A stretch of DNA of 64,000 nucleotides from Palsa-360 sp963710315 (GTDB lineage: Bacteria; Acidobacteriota; Terriglobia; Acidiferrales; UBA7541). Where the stretch lies: positions 434,001 to 498,000 of the forward strand of contig CAVPZW010000008.1 in the NCBI GenBank assembly GCA_963710315.1, read 5' to 3'. This document shows, piece after piece, positions 20,020 to 30,223 of this stretch; the first letter of the stretch is position 1; each line of letters opens with the position of its first letter. Under the pieces are notes generated by a model, which was given only the letters and a program-made list of their open reading frames with translations, had not been told where the DNA came from and ran no database searches. The translations under genes were made by a program, and so were the position numbers.

Positions 20020-21177
20020 ATGCAATTTCACTTCGAAGTTTTGAACACCGATCCGACCGGCGCGCGGCTTGGCCGGCTGACCACTCCGCACGGGGTGATC
20101 GATACGCCCGCGTTCATGCCGGTGGGCACGGCCGGGACGGTGAAGGGCCTAACGCAGCAGGCGCTTGGCGAGCTGGGCGTGCAGATTCTGCTGGGCAACA
20201 CCTATCACTTATATTTGCGCCCCGGCCACGAGCGGATTCGAGCGCTGGGAGGGCTTCACAAATTCATGTCCTGGCCGGGAGCGATCCTCACCGATTCGGG
20301 CGGCTTTCAAGTATTCAGTCTCGCGGATTTGCGGAAAATTTCCGACGATGGCGTGGTTTTCCGCTCGCACCTGGACGGCTCCGAGCATTTGCTCACGCCG
20401 GAAAAATCCATCGAGATTCAGCAGGCGCTTGGCTCGGATATCGCCATGGTGTTCGACGAGTGCATCGAATATCCGGCTGACCGCGCACGTGCTGCCAGCG
20501 CCATGAAGCGCACCACGGACTGGGCGCGGCGTTGTCGCGACTATGCGCGCGCCCCGAACGCATCGGGCCAAACTAACGCGGAAGCCTCGGCCAACCCGGG
20601 TCAGTCACTGTTTGCCATTGTGCAAGGAGGCATGCACGCCGATCTTCGGCGCGATAGCGCGCGCCAGCTAGTGGACCTCGATTTTCCAGGCTACGCGGTG
20701 GGAGGACTTGCCGTCGGCGAGCCCCACGCGCTTTCCTGCGAAATGGCGGCCGTCGCAACGGAAGAGCTGCCCAAGGATCGCCCGCGCTACGTCATGGGCG
20801 TTGGCCTGCCCGAACAGCTTCCCGACTACGTGCGCTGCGGCGTCGATATGATGGATTGCGTGCTACCCACGCGCAACGCGCGCAACGGTTGTCTCTTTAC
20901 CAGCACCGGCCGCGTCAACATCCGGAACGCGGCATATGCCAATGATTCGCGCCCGCTCGACGAGCGCTGCTCCTGCATGGTCTGCCGCACCTACTCGCGC
21001 GCCTACTTGCGCCACTTGTTCCAGGCCAATGAGATACTGGCCTCCATCCTGAACTCCCACCACAATGTTGCATTTTTCCTTGACACAATGAGCAAGATTC
21101 GCCAAGCTATCGCGCTCGGGGTATTGGCGGAATTCTCCTCGGAGTTCCAAGCGCGTATCGCAGCGGGTGAAGCCTGA
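20020..21177 (+). CDS. tgt: Queuine tRNA-ribosyltransferase
   Basis: The 385-residue enzyme exchanges guanine-34 for preQ1 in tRNAs with GUN anticodons. It has the substrate-binding start ATPHGVIDTPAFMPVGT-like motif, the aspartate in ILTDSGGFQVFSL, the nucleophile in DIAMVFDECIEYP, GLAVGEP, VDMMDCVLPTRNARNG, and the zinc site cysteines in RCSCMVCRTYSRAYLRHL. Length is typical. It heads a conserved order with yajC and secDF. Confidence 0.96.
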   Translation: MQFHFEVLNTDPTGARLGRLTTPHGVIDTPAFMPVGTAGTVKGLTQQALGELGVQILLGNTYHLYLRPGHERIRALGGLHKFMSWPGAILTDSGGFQVFSLADLRKISDDGVVFRSHLDGSEHLLTPEKSIEIQQALGSDIAMVFDECIEYPADRARAASAMKRTTDWARRCRDYARAPNASGQTNAEASANPGQSLFAIVQGGMHADLRRDSARQLVDLDFPGYAVGGLAVGEPHALSCEMAAVATEELPKDRPRYVMGVGLPEQLPDYVRCGVDMMDCVLPTRNARNGCLFTSTGRVNIRNAAYANDSRPLDERCSCMVCRTYSRAYLRHLFQANEILASILNSHHNVAFFLDTMSKIRQAIALGVLAEFSSEFQARIAAGEA

Positions 21178-21292
21178 AGCGAGCCGGTGGCACGGCTTAC
21201 GGTGTTTCTGCCAGGTCGCGGCGCAAACGCGAATTTTTCCCGAAGCTGTTCTCTATAAAGATTGGCGATTGCGGCAGGATGGGGTCGAACCG

Positions 21293-21622
21293 ATGTCTTT
21301 GTTTTCTTTGCCGGAAAATTTGTCCTTGATGGCGCAGGCGGGAGGCCCAGGCGGCCTGATGGCGTTTTTGCCCCTGGTCATCATCATGGGTATTTTTTAT
21401 GTGCTGTTGATTCTCCCCGCGCAGCGCCGCCAGAAGAAAACCCAGGAAATGATCAACGCCCTGAAAAATGGCGATAAAGTGATCACCACCGGCGGTTTGT
21501 TTGGGACGATTGTGGGGATTGAGGGCGATTCCATACAGCTTCGCATTGCCGATCAGGTCAAGGTAAAGGTCCTTCGTTCCGCGGTAACCGGCCTGCAACC
21601 AGATAGTAAGGAGGAGTCGTAG
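21293..21622 (+). CDS. yajC: Preprotein translocase subunit YajC
   Basis: The 109-residue protein has one TM helix (LMAFLPLVIIMGIFYVLLIL) followed by PAQRRQKKTQEMINALKNGD and VITTGGLFGTIVGI, the standard YajC sequence. It joins SecDF as an accessory to SecYEG export. The ATG at 21293 is chosen because the open frame upstream overlaps tgt and is not protein-like. Confidence 0.95.
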   Translation: MSLFSLPENLSLMAQAGGPGGLMAFLPLVIIMGIFYVLLILPAQRRQKKTQEMINALKNGDKVITTGGLFGTIVGIEGDSIQLRIADQVKVKVLRSAVTGLQPDSKEES

Positions 21623-21706
21623 GGCCGGGGTAACGATGCGCTCCATTTTGTTCCGCGAGGCTAAGAGTAAAGCCCGCATCCGTGGAGTCCTGAGCCAGTT
21701 CAAGCC

Positions 21707-23335
21707 ATGAATTCAACTCTCAAGTGGAAAGCGCTGTTCATCGTAGCCGTCATCCTGGCTTGCCTGATTGGGCTGGTGGGGCGGCCGGATTTCCCGCCCA
21801 AGTCCTGGGCAGGGATCAAGTCGAATTTTTCGAACAGCATCAAGCTGGGCCTGGATTTGCAAGGCGGCACGCACCTGATTTTGCAGGTGCAAGTGCAGGA
21901 AGCCATCAGCGGCGAAACGGACCAGACCTCGGATCACATCACGACATTGCTTCGGGACAAGGCCGTCCGGTACGACGAGGTTCGCAAGTTAAGCGACACG
22001 CAGATTTTGGTACATAACATCGCGCCGGAGCAAGCCGGCACCGCACGCAATCTGATCAACGATCAATTTCCGGATTGGGATGTTTCCGCCGCTCCCGGCG
22101 AACCTTCCGGCTACCTCGTAACCATGAAGCAGTCGCGCATTGTAAACATCCAGCAGCAGACCATGGATCAGGCCGAGGAAACTATTCGGCGCCGCATTGA
22201 TGCGCTGGGCTTGACGGAACCGCTGGTCGCCCCGTATGGCCAGGGAGAAAACGAAATCATCGTTGAGCTGCCCGGCGAAGGCGATCCCAACCGCGCCAAG
22301 AGCGTGATTCAGGCAGGCGGACAGTTGGAACTGCACTTGGTTATCGATGCCACGCCCTATCCGTCCGAAGTGGCGGCGCTGGCCGCGCACGGTGGCGTGT
22401 TGCCCCCGAACGCACAAATCGTTCAGGGAAAGAGTTCGGCAGCGAGCTCCGGTCAGCCTGCGTTGGAGAGCTGGTACGTGATCGACCGCGTGCCCGTTGT
22501 CACGGGCCGTGACCTGCGCAGCGCGACACCTGTTCGCAGCACCAAAAATCCCGGCTATTACGATGTGGATTTCACGCTTTCCACTGAAGCGGGCCGCCGA
22601 TTCGGGCCCTTCACCGAACAAAATATCGGCAAGCAGCTGGGCATTGTCCTCGAGCACAAACTGCAAACGGCTCCTGTCATCAATGGGCGCATTGACGATA
22701 CAGGCGTAATCGAAGGCCAGTTCGGCGAACAGGAAGCCAACGACCTGGGCCTCGTGCTTCGTTCCGGAGCGCTACCCGCATCGATCAAATATCTGGAAGA
22801 GCGCACCGTGGGCCCCTCTCTCGGAGCGGATTCCATTCGCCACGGCGTGCAGGCGTCCATTATCAGCTTGGTTGTGGTCATGATTTTCATGGTCGTTTAC
22901 TACCGGTTGGCAGGCGTCAACGCGGTGATCGCGCTGATCTTGAACCTGGTGCTGCTGCTGGCTGCTCTGGCCTATTTCGGCGCGGTGCTGACATTGCCCG
23001 GCATTGCGGGCGTCATCTTGACGATCGGTATGGGCGTCGATTCCAACGTGCTGATCTTTGAGCGTATCCGTGAAGAGTTGCGCGCGGCGAAGGCTCCTGT
23101 GTCGGCGGTCGATATGGGATTCAAGCGAGCCTTCCTGACCATTATCGACACGCACGTGACCACCATCGTTTCCGCAGCTTTCTTGTTCCTGTTTGGCACG
23201 GGCCCGATCCGCGGGTTTGCGGTCAGCTTGGCGGTAGGTTTGTTGGCGAACCTGTTTACGTCAGTCTATGTATCGCGCCTGATCTTTGATTGGCACCTGG
23301 CGAAAATGCCGCGCGAGGCGGAGCTTAGTATTTAG
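21707..23335 (+). CDS. secD: Protein translocase subunit SecD
   Basis: The 542-residue inner-membrane protein uses the proton motive force to pull exported proteins. It has TM1, the D1 motif LGLDLQGGTHLILQV, a periplasmic P1 domain with IRRRIDALGLTEP, and five C-terminal helices (DSIRHGVQASIISLVVVMIFM; ILTIGMGVDSNVLIFERIREE; a late GFAVSLAVGLLANLFTSV). It is followed by secF after 120 nt. Confidence 0.97.
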   Translation: MNSTLKWKALFIVAVILACLIGLVGRPDFPPKSWAGIKSNFSNSIKLGLDLQGGTHLILQVQVQEAISGETDQTSDHITTLLRDKAVRYDEVRKLSDTQILVHNIAPEQAGTARNLINDQFPDWDVSAAPGEPSGYLVTMKQSRIVNIQQQTMDQAEETIRRRIDALGLTEPLVAPYGQGENEIIVELPGEGDPNRAKSVIQAGGQLELHLVIDATPYPSEVAALAAHGGVLPPNAQIVQGKSSAASSGQPALESWYVIDRVPVVTGRDLRSATPVRSTKNPGYYDVDFTLSTEAGRRFGPFTEQNIGKQLGIVLEHKLQTAPVINGRIDDTGVIEGQFGEQEANDLGLVLRSGALPASIKYLEERTVGPSLGADSIRHGVQASIISLVVVMIFMVVYYRLAGVNAVIALILNLVLLLAALAYFGAVLTLPGIAGVILTIGMGVDSNVLIFERIREELRAAKAPVSAVDMGFKRAFLTIIDTHVTTIVSAAFLFLFGTGPIRGFAVSLAVGLLANLFTSVYVSRLIFDWHLAKMPREAELSI

Positions 23336-23455
23336 GGCAATTTTGGAGTACTAGAACTAGCTTGAGAATTGCTTGCGTGGAAATTTAGAAAAAAGTTTGA
23401 TATCGGGAACAAATCTAGGGTCGTTGGTGTCCAACTCTAACGGGTAAGAGTGAGC

Positions 23456-24667
23456 ATGGAATTCTTCAAACAGGTTGATCTGGACTGGATGGGCAAGGCC
23501 AAGTACTTCTTTGGCCTGTCGTTTCTCTTGCTCGCGGCCGGAGTGGCCTCCATTGTTTCTCATGGGGGACTCTTCTATGGCATTGATTTTAAAGGAGGTA
23601 CGGTCGTTGACGTACGCTTCGCGGGCGCCCCTCCGATGGACACCCTTCGCAATGGGTTGGCGCAGCAGGGGATTGGGAACAGCACCATCGTCCCGGTCAG
23701 CGACATCACCAATGCCAATGGGAACGAGGTTTTGATCAATCTTGAGGAAAAGGGGCAGGGAGCCGAGGCGCTTGACGCTGGCAAGACGGCCATCCTGAAT
23801 GCGCTCCATGCCACGCTTGGAGCAGGCGAGGCTGGCAAGCAGGATTTCAATGCCGCCGGGGCAGATGTTATTGCCGAAGCACTGACGCGCAAGGATCCTT
23901 TGGGATTGGGAACGGCTGCAGGTGATCGGTACACCCAGCTTGGGAAGCAGCTGGCCGTGTTTCGCGACCGCGACCGCCGGGGTATCGTAACCGATTTGGG
24001 CGAGCTTTCCGCCTCGGGAGCGAATGCCAATGTCATTGCCGCGCTGCGCGGTTCTTTTTATACCAGCACGTTCGCCATCATCAATGTTGAGATCGTCGGG
24101 CCAAAAGTTGGCTCCGAATTGCGCCGCCAGGCTGTAGTGGTAACTCTCTACGCGCTGGCCGGCATGCTGGTTTATATTGCATTTCGCTTCGAGTGGGTGT
24201 ACGGTGCTGCGGCGGTGTTGGCCGTGTTTCACGACGTGCTGATTACGCTGGGTCTTTTTTCCATCTTTCATTTCGAGATTTCGCTGACGGTGATTGCGGC
24301 GCTGTTGACGTTGGTTGGCTATTCGATGAACGATACGATCGTAATCTTTGACCGGATCCGTGAAAATGCGCGCCTCATGCGCCGGGAGCCCTTCAAGGAC
24401 ATTGTGAATCGTTCCATCAACCAAACTCTTTCGCGCACAATCCTGACCAGTGGCCTGACGTTTCTGACTGTGCTGGTGCTGTTTCTGATGGGCGGCCAGG
24501 TGTTGCGCGCTTTTTCCTTTGCATTAGTGGTTGGAATTCTGGTAGGAACGTACTCCAGTTTTGGCATTGCCGCGCCTTTGGTAGTGGCCTGGAACCAGTG
24601 GAGGGGCCAGGGCGCAGCGGTAGTTACATCCGGAACCGCAGCCGGTACTAAACTCCGGAAGACCTAG
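23456..24667 (+). CDS. secF: Protein translocase subunit SecF
   Basis: The 403-residue partner of SecD has TM1 near residue 20, YGIDFKGGTVVDV, and a C-terminal helix bundle with TLVGYSMNDTIVIFDRIREN and RSINQTLSRTILTSGLTFL. A GTG at 23450 is also possible; the ATG is preferred because it gives the usual short N-terminus. A family-atypical insertion around residues 85-180 makes it longer than the roughly 320 residues of E. coli SecF. Confidence 0.95.
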   Translation: MEFFKQVDLDWMGKAKYFFGLSFLLLAAGVASIVSHGGLFYGIDFKGGTVVDVRFAGAPPMDTLRNGLAQQGIGNSTIVPVSDITNANGNEVLINLEEKGQGAEALDAGKTAILNALHATLGAGEAGKQDFNAAGADVIAEALTRKDPLGLGTAAGDRYTQLGKQLAVFRDRDRRGIVTDLGELSASGANANVIAALRGSFYTSTFAIINVEIVGPKVGSELRRQAVVVTLYALAGMLVYIAFRFEWVYGAAAVLAVFHDVLITLGLFSIFHFEISLTVIAALLTLVGYSMNDTIVIFDRIRENARLMRREPFKDIVNRSINQTLSRTILTSGLTFLTVLVLFLMGGQVLRAFSFALVVGILVGTYSSFGIAAPLVVAWNQWRGQGAAVVTSGTAAGTKLRKT

Positions 24668-24706
24668 GGTTTTCCCCTTGGAACTTTCCGGCAGGAGGGA
24701 CGCACG

Positions 24707-25426
24707 ATGTTTGATGAACTGCTCGAATCGACAAACGAAAAAAAGAAGACCAATAAGGGCTGGGGATTTGTACTCTCCGGCATAGTCCAGGCCACGATTT
24801 TGGGGATCCTGGTCTTGATTCCTTTGATCTATACCGAGGCGCTTCCAAAGGCGATGCTCTCGACTTTGCTGATCGCTCCTCCGCCGCCTCCTCCGCCACC
24901 GCCACCGCCGGCTGCCGTAAAAGTAATCGAGAAGCCGGTTGCGCGCTTGATCCAGTCCGGAAAATTGATGCAGCCGCGCGCGATCCCCAAGGAAGTGGCT
25001 GTGTTCAAGGAAGCCGAACTTCCCCCGGACGTGATTAACAATGCCGGTCAGCAGGGCGGCGTGTTCGGCGGTATTCCCGGCCAGGGTATGGTCGCTGGGC
25101 CAGTAGCCCCGCCTCCACCGAAGCCCGCTGCTCCCACACGCGTCAAGCAGGGCGGTAACGTTACGGCGGCTGCAATCATCACGCAGACTCGTCCGCTCTA
25201 TCCCCCGCTGGCACGGCAGGCCCGTATTCAAGGCAACGTTGTTCTTCACGCAATCATCGACAAGGACGGCAGGGTTGCGCAGCTGGAAGTGATTTCCGGT
25301 CACCCGCTTCTGGTGCAATCGGCTTTGGACGCCGTGAAGCAGTGGCGCTACAAACCGACTCAGCTGAACGGGGATCCGGTGGAAGTCGACACGACGATTA
25401 CAGTCACATTTACAATGGGTGGTTAA
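24707..25426 (+). CDS. TonB-like energy transducer
   Basis: The 239-residue protein is anchored by one TM helix (VLSGIVQATILGILVLIPLIY) and has an 11-proline run, a spacer, and a TonB C-terminal domain (RPLYPPLARQARIQGNVVLHAIID, AVKQWRYKPTQLNG). With the ExbB and ExbD proteins downstream it would transmit proton motive force to outer-membrane receptors. GCAGGAGGG precedes the ATG. The proline run should make translation depend on EF-P. Confidence 0.92.
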   Translation: MFDELLESTNEKKKTNKGWGFVLSGIVQATILGILVLIPLIYTEALPKAMLSTLLIAPPPPPPPPPPPAAVKVIEKPVARLIQSGKLMQPRAIPKEVAVFKEAELPPDVINNAGQQGGVFGGIPGQGMVAGPVAPPPPKPAAPTRVKQGGNVTAAAIITQTRPLYPPLARQARIQGNVVLHAIIDKDGRVAQLEVISGHPLLVQSALDAVKQWRYKPTQLNGDPVEVDTTITVTFTMGG

Positions 25427-25580
25427 GTTTTCCGCAGGATGGCGGCTTGGGGATCGGCCTTCGCAAATTGTTGATCTAGTGAAGACCGCGAATTGAGGCC
25501 GTCAATCAGGGAGTCGGCCGTGACCGGCAATGCCGGTTCCGGCCAGCAAGTTTCGAACGAAATAAAAAGGAGCGAATCAC

Positions 25581-26303
25581 ATGCTTGGTCATCTAGGTGT
25601 TTGGGCAATGAACATGCTCGTCCTGCAGGGTCAGTGGGACCTGAGGACCATGTGGGGGAGCATGAGTATTATCGCTAAGACCGTCGTGGTCATCCTGTTT
25701 TTCTTGTCCGCGTGGTCGCTTGGCGTCATGATTGATCGCGTGCTGATGTACAGCGCTGCACGCAAGCAGTCCCGCGTTTTCGTTCAGCAGGTTGCAGGTG
25801 CGTTGCGTGAAGGCAAACTCGACGAAGCCATTTCCATCGCCGAGCGCAACAAGAAGAGCCACATTGCCAAGGTAGTTGCCACCGGCCTTTCCGAATTCCA
25901 ATCCGCTTCTTCGCAAGTCGCTGACGCGGAAGTGATCGAAGCCGCCAAGCGCGGTCTGGATCGCTCCGTTGCGATCGTGCACGCCGAAATGAAGCGCGGC
26001 CTCTCCGGCCTCGCCACCATCGGCTCGACCGCGCCGTTCGTCGGACTGTTCGGCACCGTGGTCGGAATCATCAACGCGTTCAAAGGCATTGAAACCACCA
26101 AGGCAACCGGACTGTCGGCAGTCGCCGGCGGTATTTCCGAAGCGCTGGTTACCACCGCGCTTGGGCTGCTCGTGGCCGTGCCTGCCGTGTGGGCGTACAA
26201 CTATTTCACCAACAAGGTTGAGGCGTTCGACGTCGAAATGGATAACTCCTCCATGGAATTGGTGAACTATTTCATTACTCGCCGCGCCGGCGGAAAGAAG
26301 TAA
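25581..26303 (+). CDS. MotA/TolQ/ExbB proton channel family protein
   Basis: The 240-residue protein has three TM helices. The first is at VVVILFFLSAWSLGVMIDRVL, and the proton-channel core reads STAPFVGLFGTVVGIINAF followed by EALVTTALGLLVAVPAVWAYN. AAGGAG 8 nt before the ATG fixes the start. It forms the inner-membrane motor with the two ExbD proteins that follow. Confidence 0.94.
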   Translation: MLGHLGVWAMNMLVLQGQWDLRTMWGSMSIIAKTVVVILFFLSAWSLGVMIDRVLMYSAARKQSRVFVQQVAGALREGKLDEAISIAERNKKSHIAKVVATGLSEFQSASSQVADAEVIEAAKRGLDRSVAIVHAEMKRGLSGLATIGSTAPFVGLFGTVVGIINAFKGIETTKATGLSAVAGGISEALVTTALGLLVAVPAVWAYNYFTNKVEAFDVEMDNSSMELVNYFITRRAGGKK

Positions 26304-26306
26304 CTC

Positions 26307-26756
<450 letters not shown>

Positions 26757-26764
26757 TTTTGGCT

Positions 26765-26792
26765 GGGAAGCGAGGCTCATGCCTCGCTTCCC
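26765..26792 (+). promoter_or_regulatory. Intercistronic perfect hairpin between the two exbD genes
   Basis: GGGAAGCGAGGC and GCCTCGCTTCCC form a perfect 12-bp stem with a TCAT loop. No T-run follows, so it is not a standard terminator. It may be an mRNA stabiliser, a partial attenuator or a repeat element. Confidence 0.5.
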
Positions 26793-26866
26793 AATCTGGA
26801 TTTTGTTCACTCATCCGTCTCGGCGATTGCATCGAGGCGCGGAACTTGAAATAGGGAGCTACGACT

Positions 26867-27298
26867 ATGGGAATGGACGTTGGAGGAAAACAGGGCGGTT
26901 CGATGGCCACGATGAACGTCGTGCCCCTGATCGATATTCTCCTGGTGTTGATCATCATTTTCATGGTAATCACGCCGCTGACGCCGAAGGGGTTGAATGC
27001 GCTGGTGCCACAGCCCGCGCCGCCAAACCAGCAGCAGCAACCGCAGACGCTTCAGAAGACCATCGTGGTCCAGATTCTCGATACCGGGAAGCTGAAGATC
27101 AACGATGAGGATGCCACCTGGGATTCACTTGGCCCGCGCCTCACCGACGTTTTCAAGGAGCGCGCCGAGAAAGTGGCTTTCGTGAAGGGCGATGACGCCG
27201 TGCGGTTTTCCGATGTAGCGCGCGCGATCGATGTCATGCGTGGATCGGGGATCGACAAGGTTGGTTTGATCACCGCCAATCTTGAAGCGGGCAAGTAG
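26867..27298 (+). CDS. ExbD/TolR biopolymer transport protein (second copy)
   Basis: The 143-residue paralogue of the preceding gene carries TM segment NVVPLIDILLVLIIIFMVITP with the conserved aspartate, a Pro/Gln spacer, and KVAFVKGDDAVRFSDVARAIDVMRGSGIDKVGLIT. AGGGAG precedes the ATG. Two different ExbDs after one ExbB suggest a heteromeric ExbD dimer in the motor. Confidence 0.92.
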   Translation: MGMDVGGKQGGSMATMNVVPLIDILLVLIIIFMVITPLTPKGLNALVPQPAPPNQQQQPQTLQKTIVVQILDTGKLKINDEDATWDSLGPRLTDVFKERAEKVAFVKGDDAVRFSDVARAIDVMRGSGIDKVGLITANLEAGK

Positions 27299-27311
27299 TT
27301 TTTCGGCGGCT

Positions 27312-27348
27312 GCCGGCCCGCCCTGCATTTGGTGAACGCCGGCTTTTT
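27312..27348 (+). terminator. Weak terminator candidate after second exbD
   Basis: Two GCCGGC blocks (27312-27317 and 27338-27343) can pair across a 20-nt loop, and five T follow. The stem is short, so this is tentative. Confidence 0.35.
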
Positions 27349-27615
27349 GCCCTCAAATAATTAATAAAGTTGCTTTGATCCGGGGCCTTGGTGGTGTAGA
27401 GTGTGCGGCTGTGGCCCGCATTTGCAAGGATTTGTGTGGCGGGGAAGTTGGTTGATTTTTCGCACCAGCTTTCGACGGACATTTCAGGAACAGCGCGAGC
27501 CACCCGGAATGACCGTAAGTTGTTTTAGGGACAGCAAGACGGCCTGTACAAGCGTCGGAAACTTCATTGCCCTCTCGGGGGAAAACAAAATATTCGCGGG
27601 GACGGATTGTTTGCC

Positions 27616-28467
27616 ATGAATCCTTTTGCGCATTTTCGGCTCTCAAAAAATAAACATTCAGTGGCGCTGTTCGCGGTGGCCATGATTGCGGTCGGTTTTG
27701 GCGCGTCGGGTTGCGCCAAATTGAAGGCTCGCGATGACCTGAACAAGGGTGTCGCTGCTTATCGCGATGGCAAGTATGACCAAGCCATCGAGTACTTCAA
27801 GGATGCCAAGGACAACGATCCTACGCTGACTAACGCGCAGTTGTACCTGGCCACGGCTTATGCCACGCAATACATTCCCGGCGCACCGTCCGAAGAAAAT
27901 ATCCGCATGGGCGAGGCGGCGGTAAAGGAGTTCCAGGCTGTCTTAGCCGGGGACGCCAATAACATTTCGGCCATCGACGGCATCGGGTCCATTCTTTTCA
28001 ACATGGCTGGGACTCCGTATTCACGGCAGCGCTTCGATGAATCGAAGAGCTACCACATGAAGCACATCGCTCTGAAGCCGGAAGATCCCGAACCTTACTA
28101 CTGGGTTGGCGTGATTGATTGGACTCTTTCCTACCGCTCGAACCTGGAAACCCGCGGCGCTTGGCGCTTGGCTCACCCGGGCAAGCCTCTCAAGGATGAC
28201 GATCCGCTGCCTCCCGATGTTCGCGACGCTTATACCAAAGAGAACGGCCAGATGATCGACGAAGGCATGGCCGACCTAAAGAAAGCCCTCGACCTGCGCC
28301 CTGATTACGACGATGCCATGGCCTACCTGAACCTTCTCCTTCGCCGCAAAGCTGACGAGGCCACTACTCCCGACGAGCGCGCGTCCCTGTTGAAGCAGGC
28401 CGACGATTACGTCGAGAAGGCAAAGGAAATCAAGCAGAAGAAAATGGAAGCCCCGGCTAAGCCTTAA
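27616..28467 (+). CDS. TPR-repeat lipoprotein
   Basis: The 283-residue protein has a lipoprotein signal (AVAMIAVGFGASGC, lipobox cysteine near residue 34), then TPR-like helical pairs (NKGVAAYRDGKYDQAIEYFKDA; AYLATAYATQY; the GMADLKKALDLRPDYDDAM repeat). It closes the TonB/Exb cluster and is probably its outer-membrane or periplasmic scaffold. The ATG at 27616 is preferred over an upstream TTG. Confidence 0.85.
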   Translation: MNPFAHFRLSKNKHSVALFAVAMIAVGFGASGCAKLKARDDLNKGVAAYRDGKYDQAIEYFKDAKDNDPTLTNAQLYLATAYATQYIPGAPSEENIRMGEAAVKEFQAVLAGDANNISAIDGIGSILFNMAGTPYSRQRFDESKSYHMKHIALKPEDPEPYYWVGVIDWTLSYRSNLETRGAWRLAHPGKPLKDDDPLPPDVRDAYTKENGQMIDEGMADLKKALDLRPDYDDAMAYLNLLLRRKADEATTPDERASLLKQADDYVEKAKEIKQKKMEAPAKP

Positions 28468-28506
28468 TAGGTTTTCCGGAAACATTATCTTCCTGAAGTT
28501 TTTACT

Positions 28507-28537
28507 AAAGGCGGTCCTCAGGGGGACCGCCTTTTTG
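28507..28537 (+). terminator. Rho-independent terminator of the TonB/Exb/TPR cluster
   Basis: AAAGGCGGTCC pairs with GGACCGCCTTT (11 bp, 6-nt loop) and is followed by TTTTTG. It is placed 40 nt after the TPR stop and faces the convergent GMC oxidoreductase gene. Confidence 0.88.
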
Positions 28538-28642
28538 TTTGCAATTGGAATTTGCTGAAAATTATTCTGAAATTGAAAACACGATGACTCTCGTGCGTGC
28601 TGCGGAGTCAAGTCAAGGAATGCGCCAGCCTGCGGGGGCGAT

Positions 28643-30223
28643 TCAATCCATCGGTTGGCGATTGGACAGATGGTCAACCAGGCGCGTTGTAAATGCCAGA
28701 GCCGTGAATGTTGTGTTGGCGTTGCTTACTGTTCGGAAGGTGCTCGCTCCGCCCACGTACAGGTTCTCTGTCCCGAACACCTTCAGGTTCCGGTCCACCA
28801 CGCCGTCTTGTTCAGACGTGCCCATCACGGTGCCGCCGCCCTGGTGGTAGGTGTCTTTCAGCGTGGCCATGAATTTGGGATCCATAGCCTTCAAGTCCGG
28901 GTCAATCGTCAGGCTGGCCAGGCCCGCGCCGCGCAGCGCTTCCTCAGCTCGCCTCGTGAACTCCGCGATGGACGCCTGCTCGTGCCCGCTCAGCCGCCAA
29001 TCCAGCACCACTCGCGGCAGCCCGTAAGCGTCCCTGACGCTGCGGTCCAGCCGGATGCGGCTTTCAGACACCGCACCCTGCTCTGCCTGGGCCAGCAGAG
29101 AGATATTTGACTCGCTGGGCACGAAGATCCTGTGATCCCGCACGTACCGCCACATCAACGGCAACAGGTATTTGGAGCACGCCGCCAAGTTCTTGAATAC
29201 ATCGCCCAGGCCTTCGATCTTGCGGCTGTAGACCGCCGCTTTCACAAACTGTTTTAAGTAGACTAGATTCTCCGAAACTGAACTCTCAAACCCAAACAAT
29301 CCCTGGACATTTAAGATGCGATCCCGCGTGAGAACATTGTTGCGCAGGCGGAATTTCGGCTGGTACTTGTGGCCCCCCCGCCAAATCGTGCCAAAGGTGT
29401 CAAAGAACTTCCTGGCGTCTTTGGGCTGCACGGAGGCCACTTTGCCGCCCAAGTGGTCCTGGAAATAGGCCCCAACATTCTGATTCTGCCGCCACGGACA
29501 CTCCCATGACTCGTCCGCCGCACCATGCAGCAGCAGCCTGGAATTTTCGATTGTGCCCGCGGCAAGAACAAATGTCTCACCGGAGATAGTGTGGCGCTGC
29601 CCGCCCAAGTCCACCACTCGTACGCCCGTGACCCGCCCGCCGGACCCTTCAAACCCCGTTACGGTGTGTCCTGTCAACACGCAGAACTTTTCACTCGTTT
29701 CGAACTCTTTTCGGTACAGGATGGCGAAACTGGGAATTTTGAGCCATCTGGTCAGGAATACTTCGAATTCGGCGCCAATCTGCGGCCGCTCCGCCGACAC
29801 GCTCTTCCATACCGCGTTGTCGTCCTGCGTCTCCAGCTCCATCCCAAGGTTTTCGTAGGTCGCGCGGTAGAAGGGAGCGATCTCCTCATATTTCACTGGC
29901 CACGCGCTGCCCGGCAGCCAGTCCCGCCCGGCGAAGTCCACCGGTTGAAACTCCACCAGCTGCCCGCCCCAAAGATTTGTCGTGCCCCCCAGACTCCTGT
30001 TTCTGGCGACGCCGATGCCATCGTGCGGAAACCCGACGGACACGAAAGACTCAGGGTTGAAGCCTCCCAAGTGCACTCCGCCCGACTCGATCACGGTCAC
30101 ACGATGCCCGCGCTTGGCCAGTTCGCTCGCCGCGTACAGCCCGATCGCTCCGGAACCGATCACCACGGTCGCCGGTGCGCCGGACTCGCTCGATTTCAGC
30201 TGCCGCACATCGGTCAAGAGCAT
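28643..30223 (-). CDS. GMC-family FAD-dependent oxidoreductase
   Basis: The 526-residue enzyme has the FAD-binding start TVVIGSGAIGLYAASELAKRGHRVTVIE, GTTNLWGGQ, LAAGTIENSRLLL, and a GMC C-terminal domain (TYHQGGGTVMGTS, LYVGGASTFRTVSNANTTFTALAF). The catalytic His-Asn pair is represented by H in TYHQGG and N in NANTT. Family members oxidise alcohols or sugars; substrate unknown. AAGGA precedes ATG 30223. It overlaps the end of the glycosyltransferase gene by 10 nt, so the two are co-transcribed. Confidence 0.85.
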   Translation of the reverse strand: MLLTDVRQLKSSESGAPATVVIGSGAIGLYAASELAKRGHRVTVIESGGVHLGGFNPESFVSVGFPHDGIGVARNRSLGGTTNLWGGQLVEFQPVDFAGRDWLPGSAWPVKYEEIAPFYRATYENLGMELETQDDNAVWKSVSAERPQIGAEFEVFLTRWLKIPSFAILYRKEFETSEKFCVLTGHTVTGFEGSGGRVTGVRVVDLGGQRHTISGETFVLAAGTIENSRLLLHGAADESWECPWRQNQNVGAYFQDHLGGKVASVQPKDARKFFDTFGTIWRGGHKYQPKFRLRNNVLTRDRILNVQGLFGFESSVSENLVYLKQFVKAAVYSRKIEGLGDVFKNLAACSKYLLPLMWRYVRDHRIFVPSESNISLLAQAEQGAVSESRIRLDRSVRDAYGLPRVVLDWRLSGHEQASIAEFTRRAEEALRGAGLASLTIDPDLKAMDPKFMATLKDTYHQGGGTVMGTSEQDGVVDRNLKVFGTENLYVGGASTFRTVSNANTTFTALAFTTRLVDHLSNRQPMD

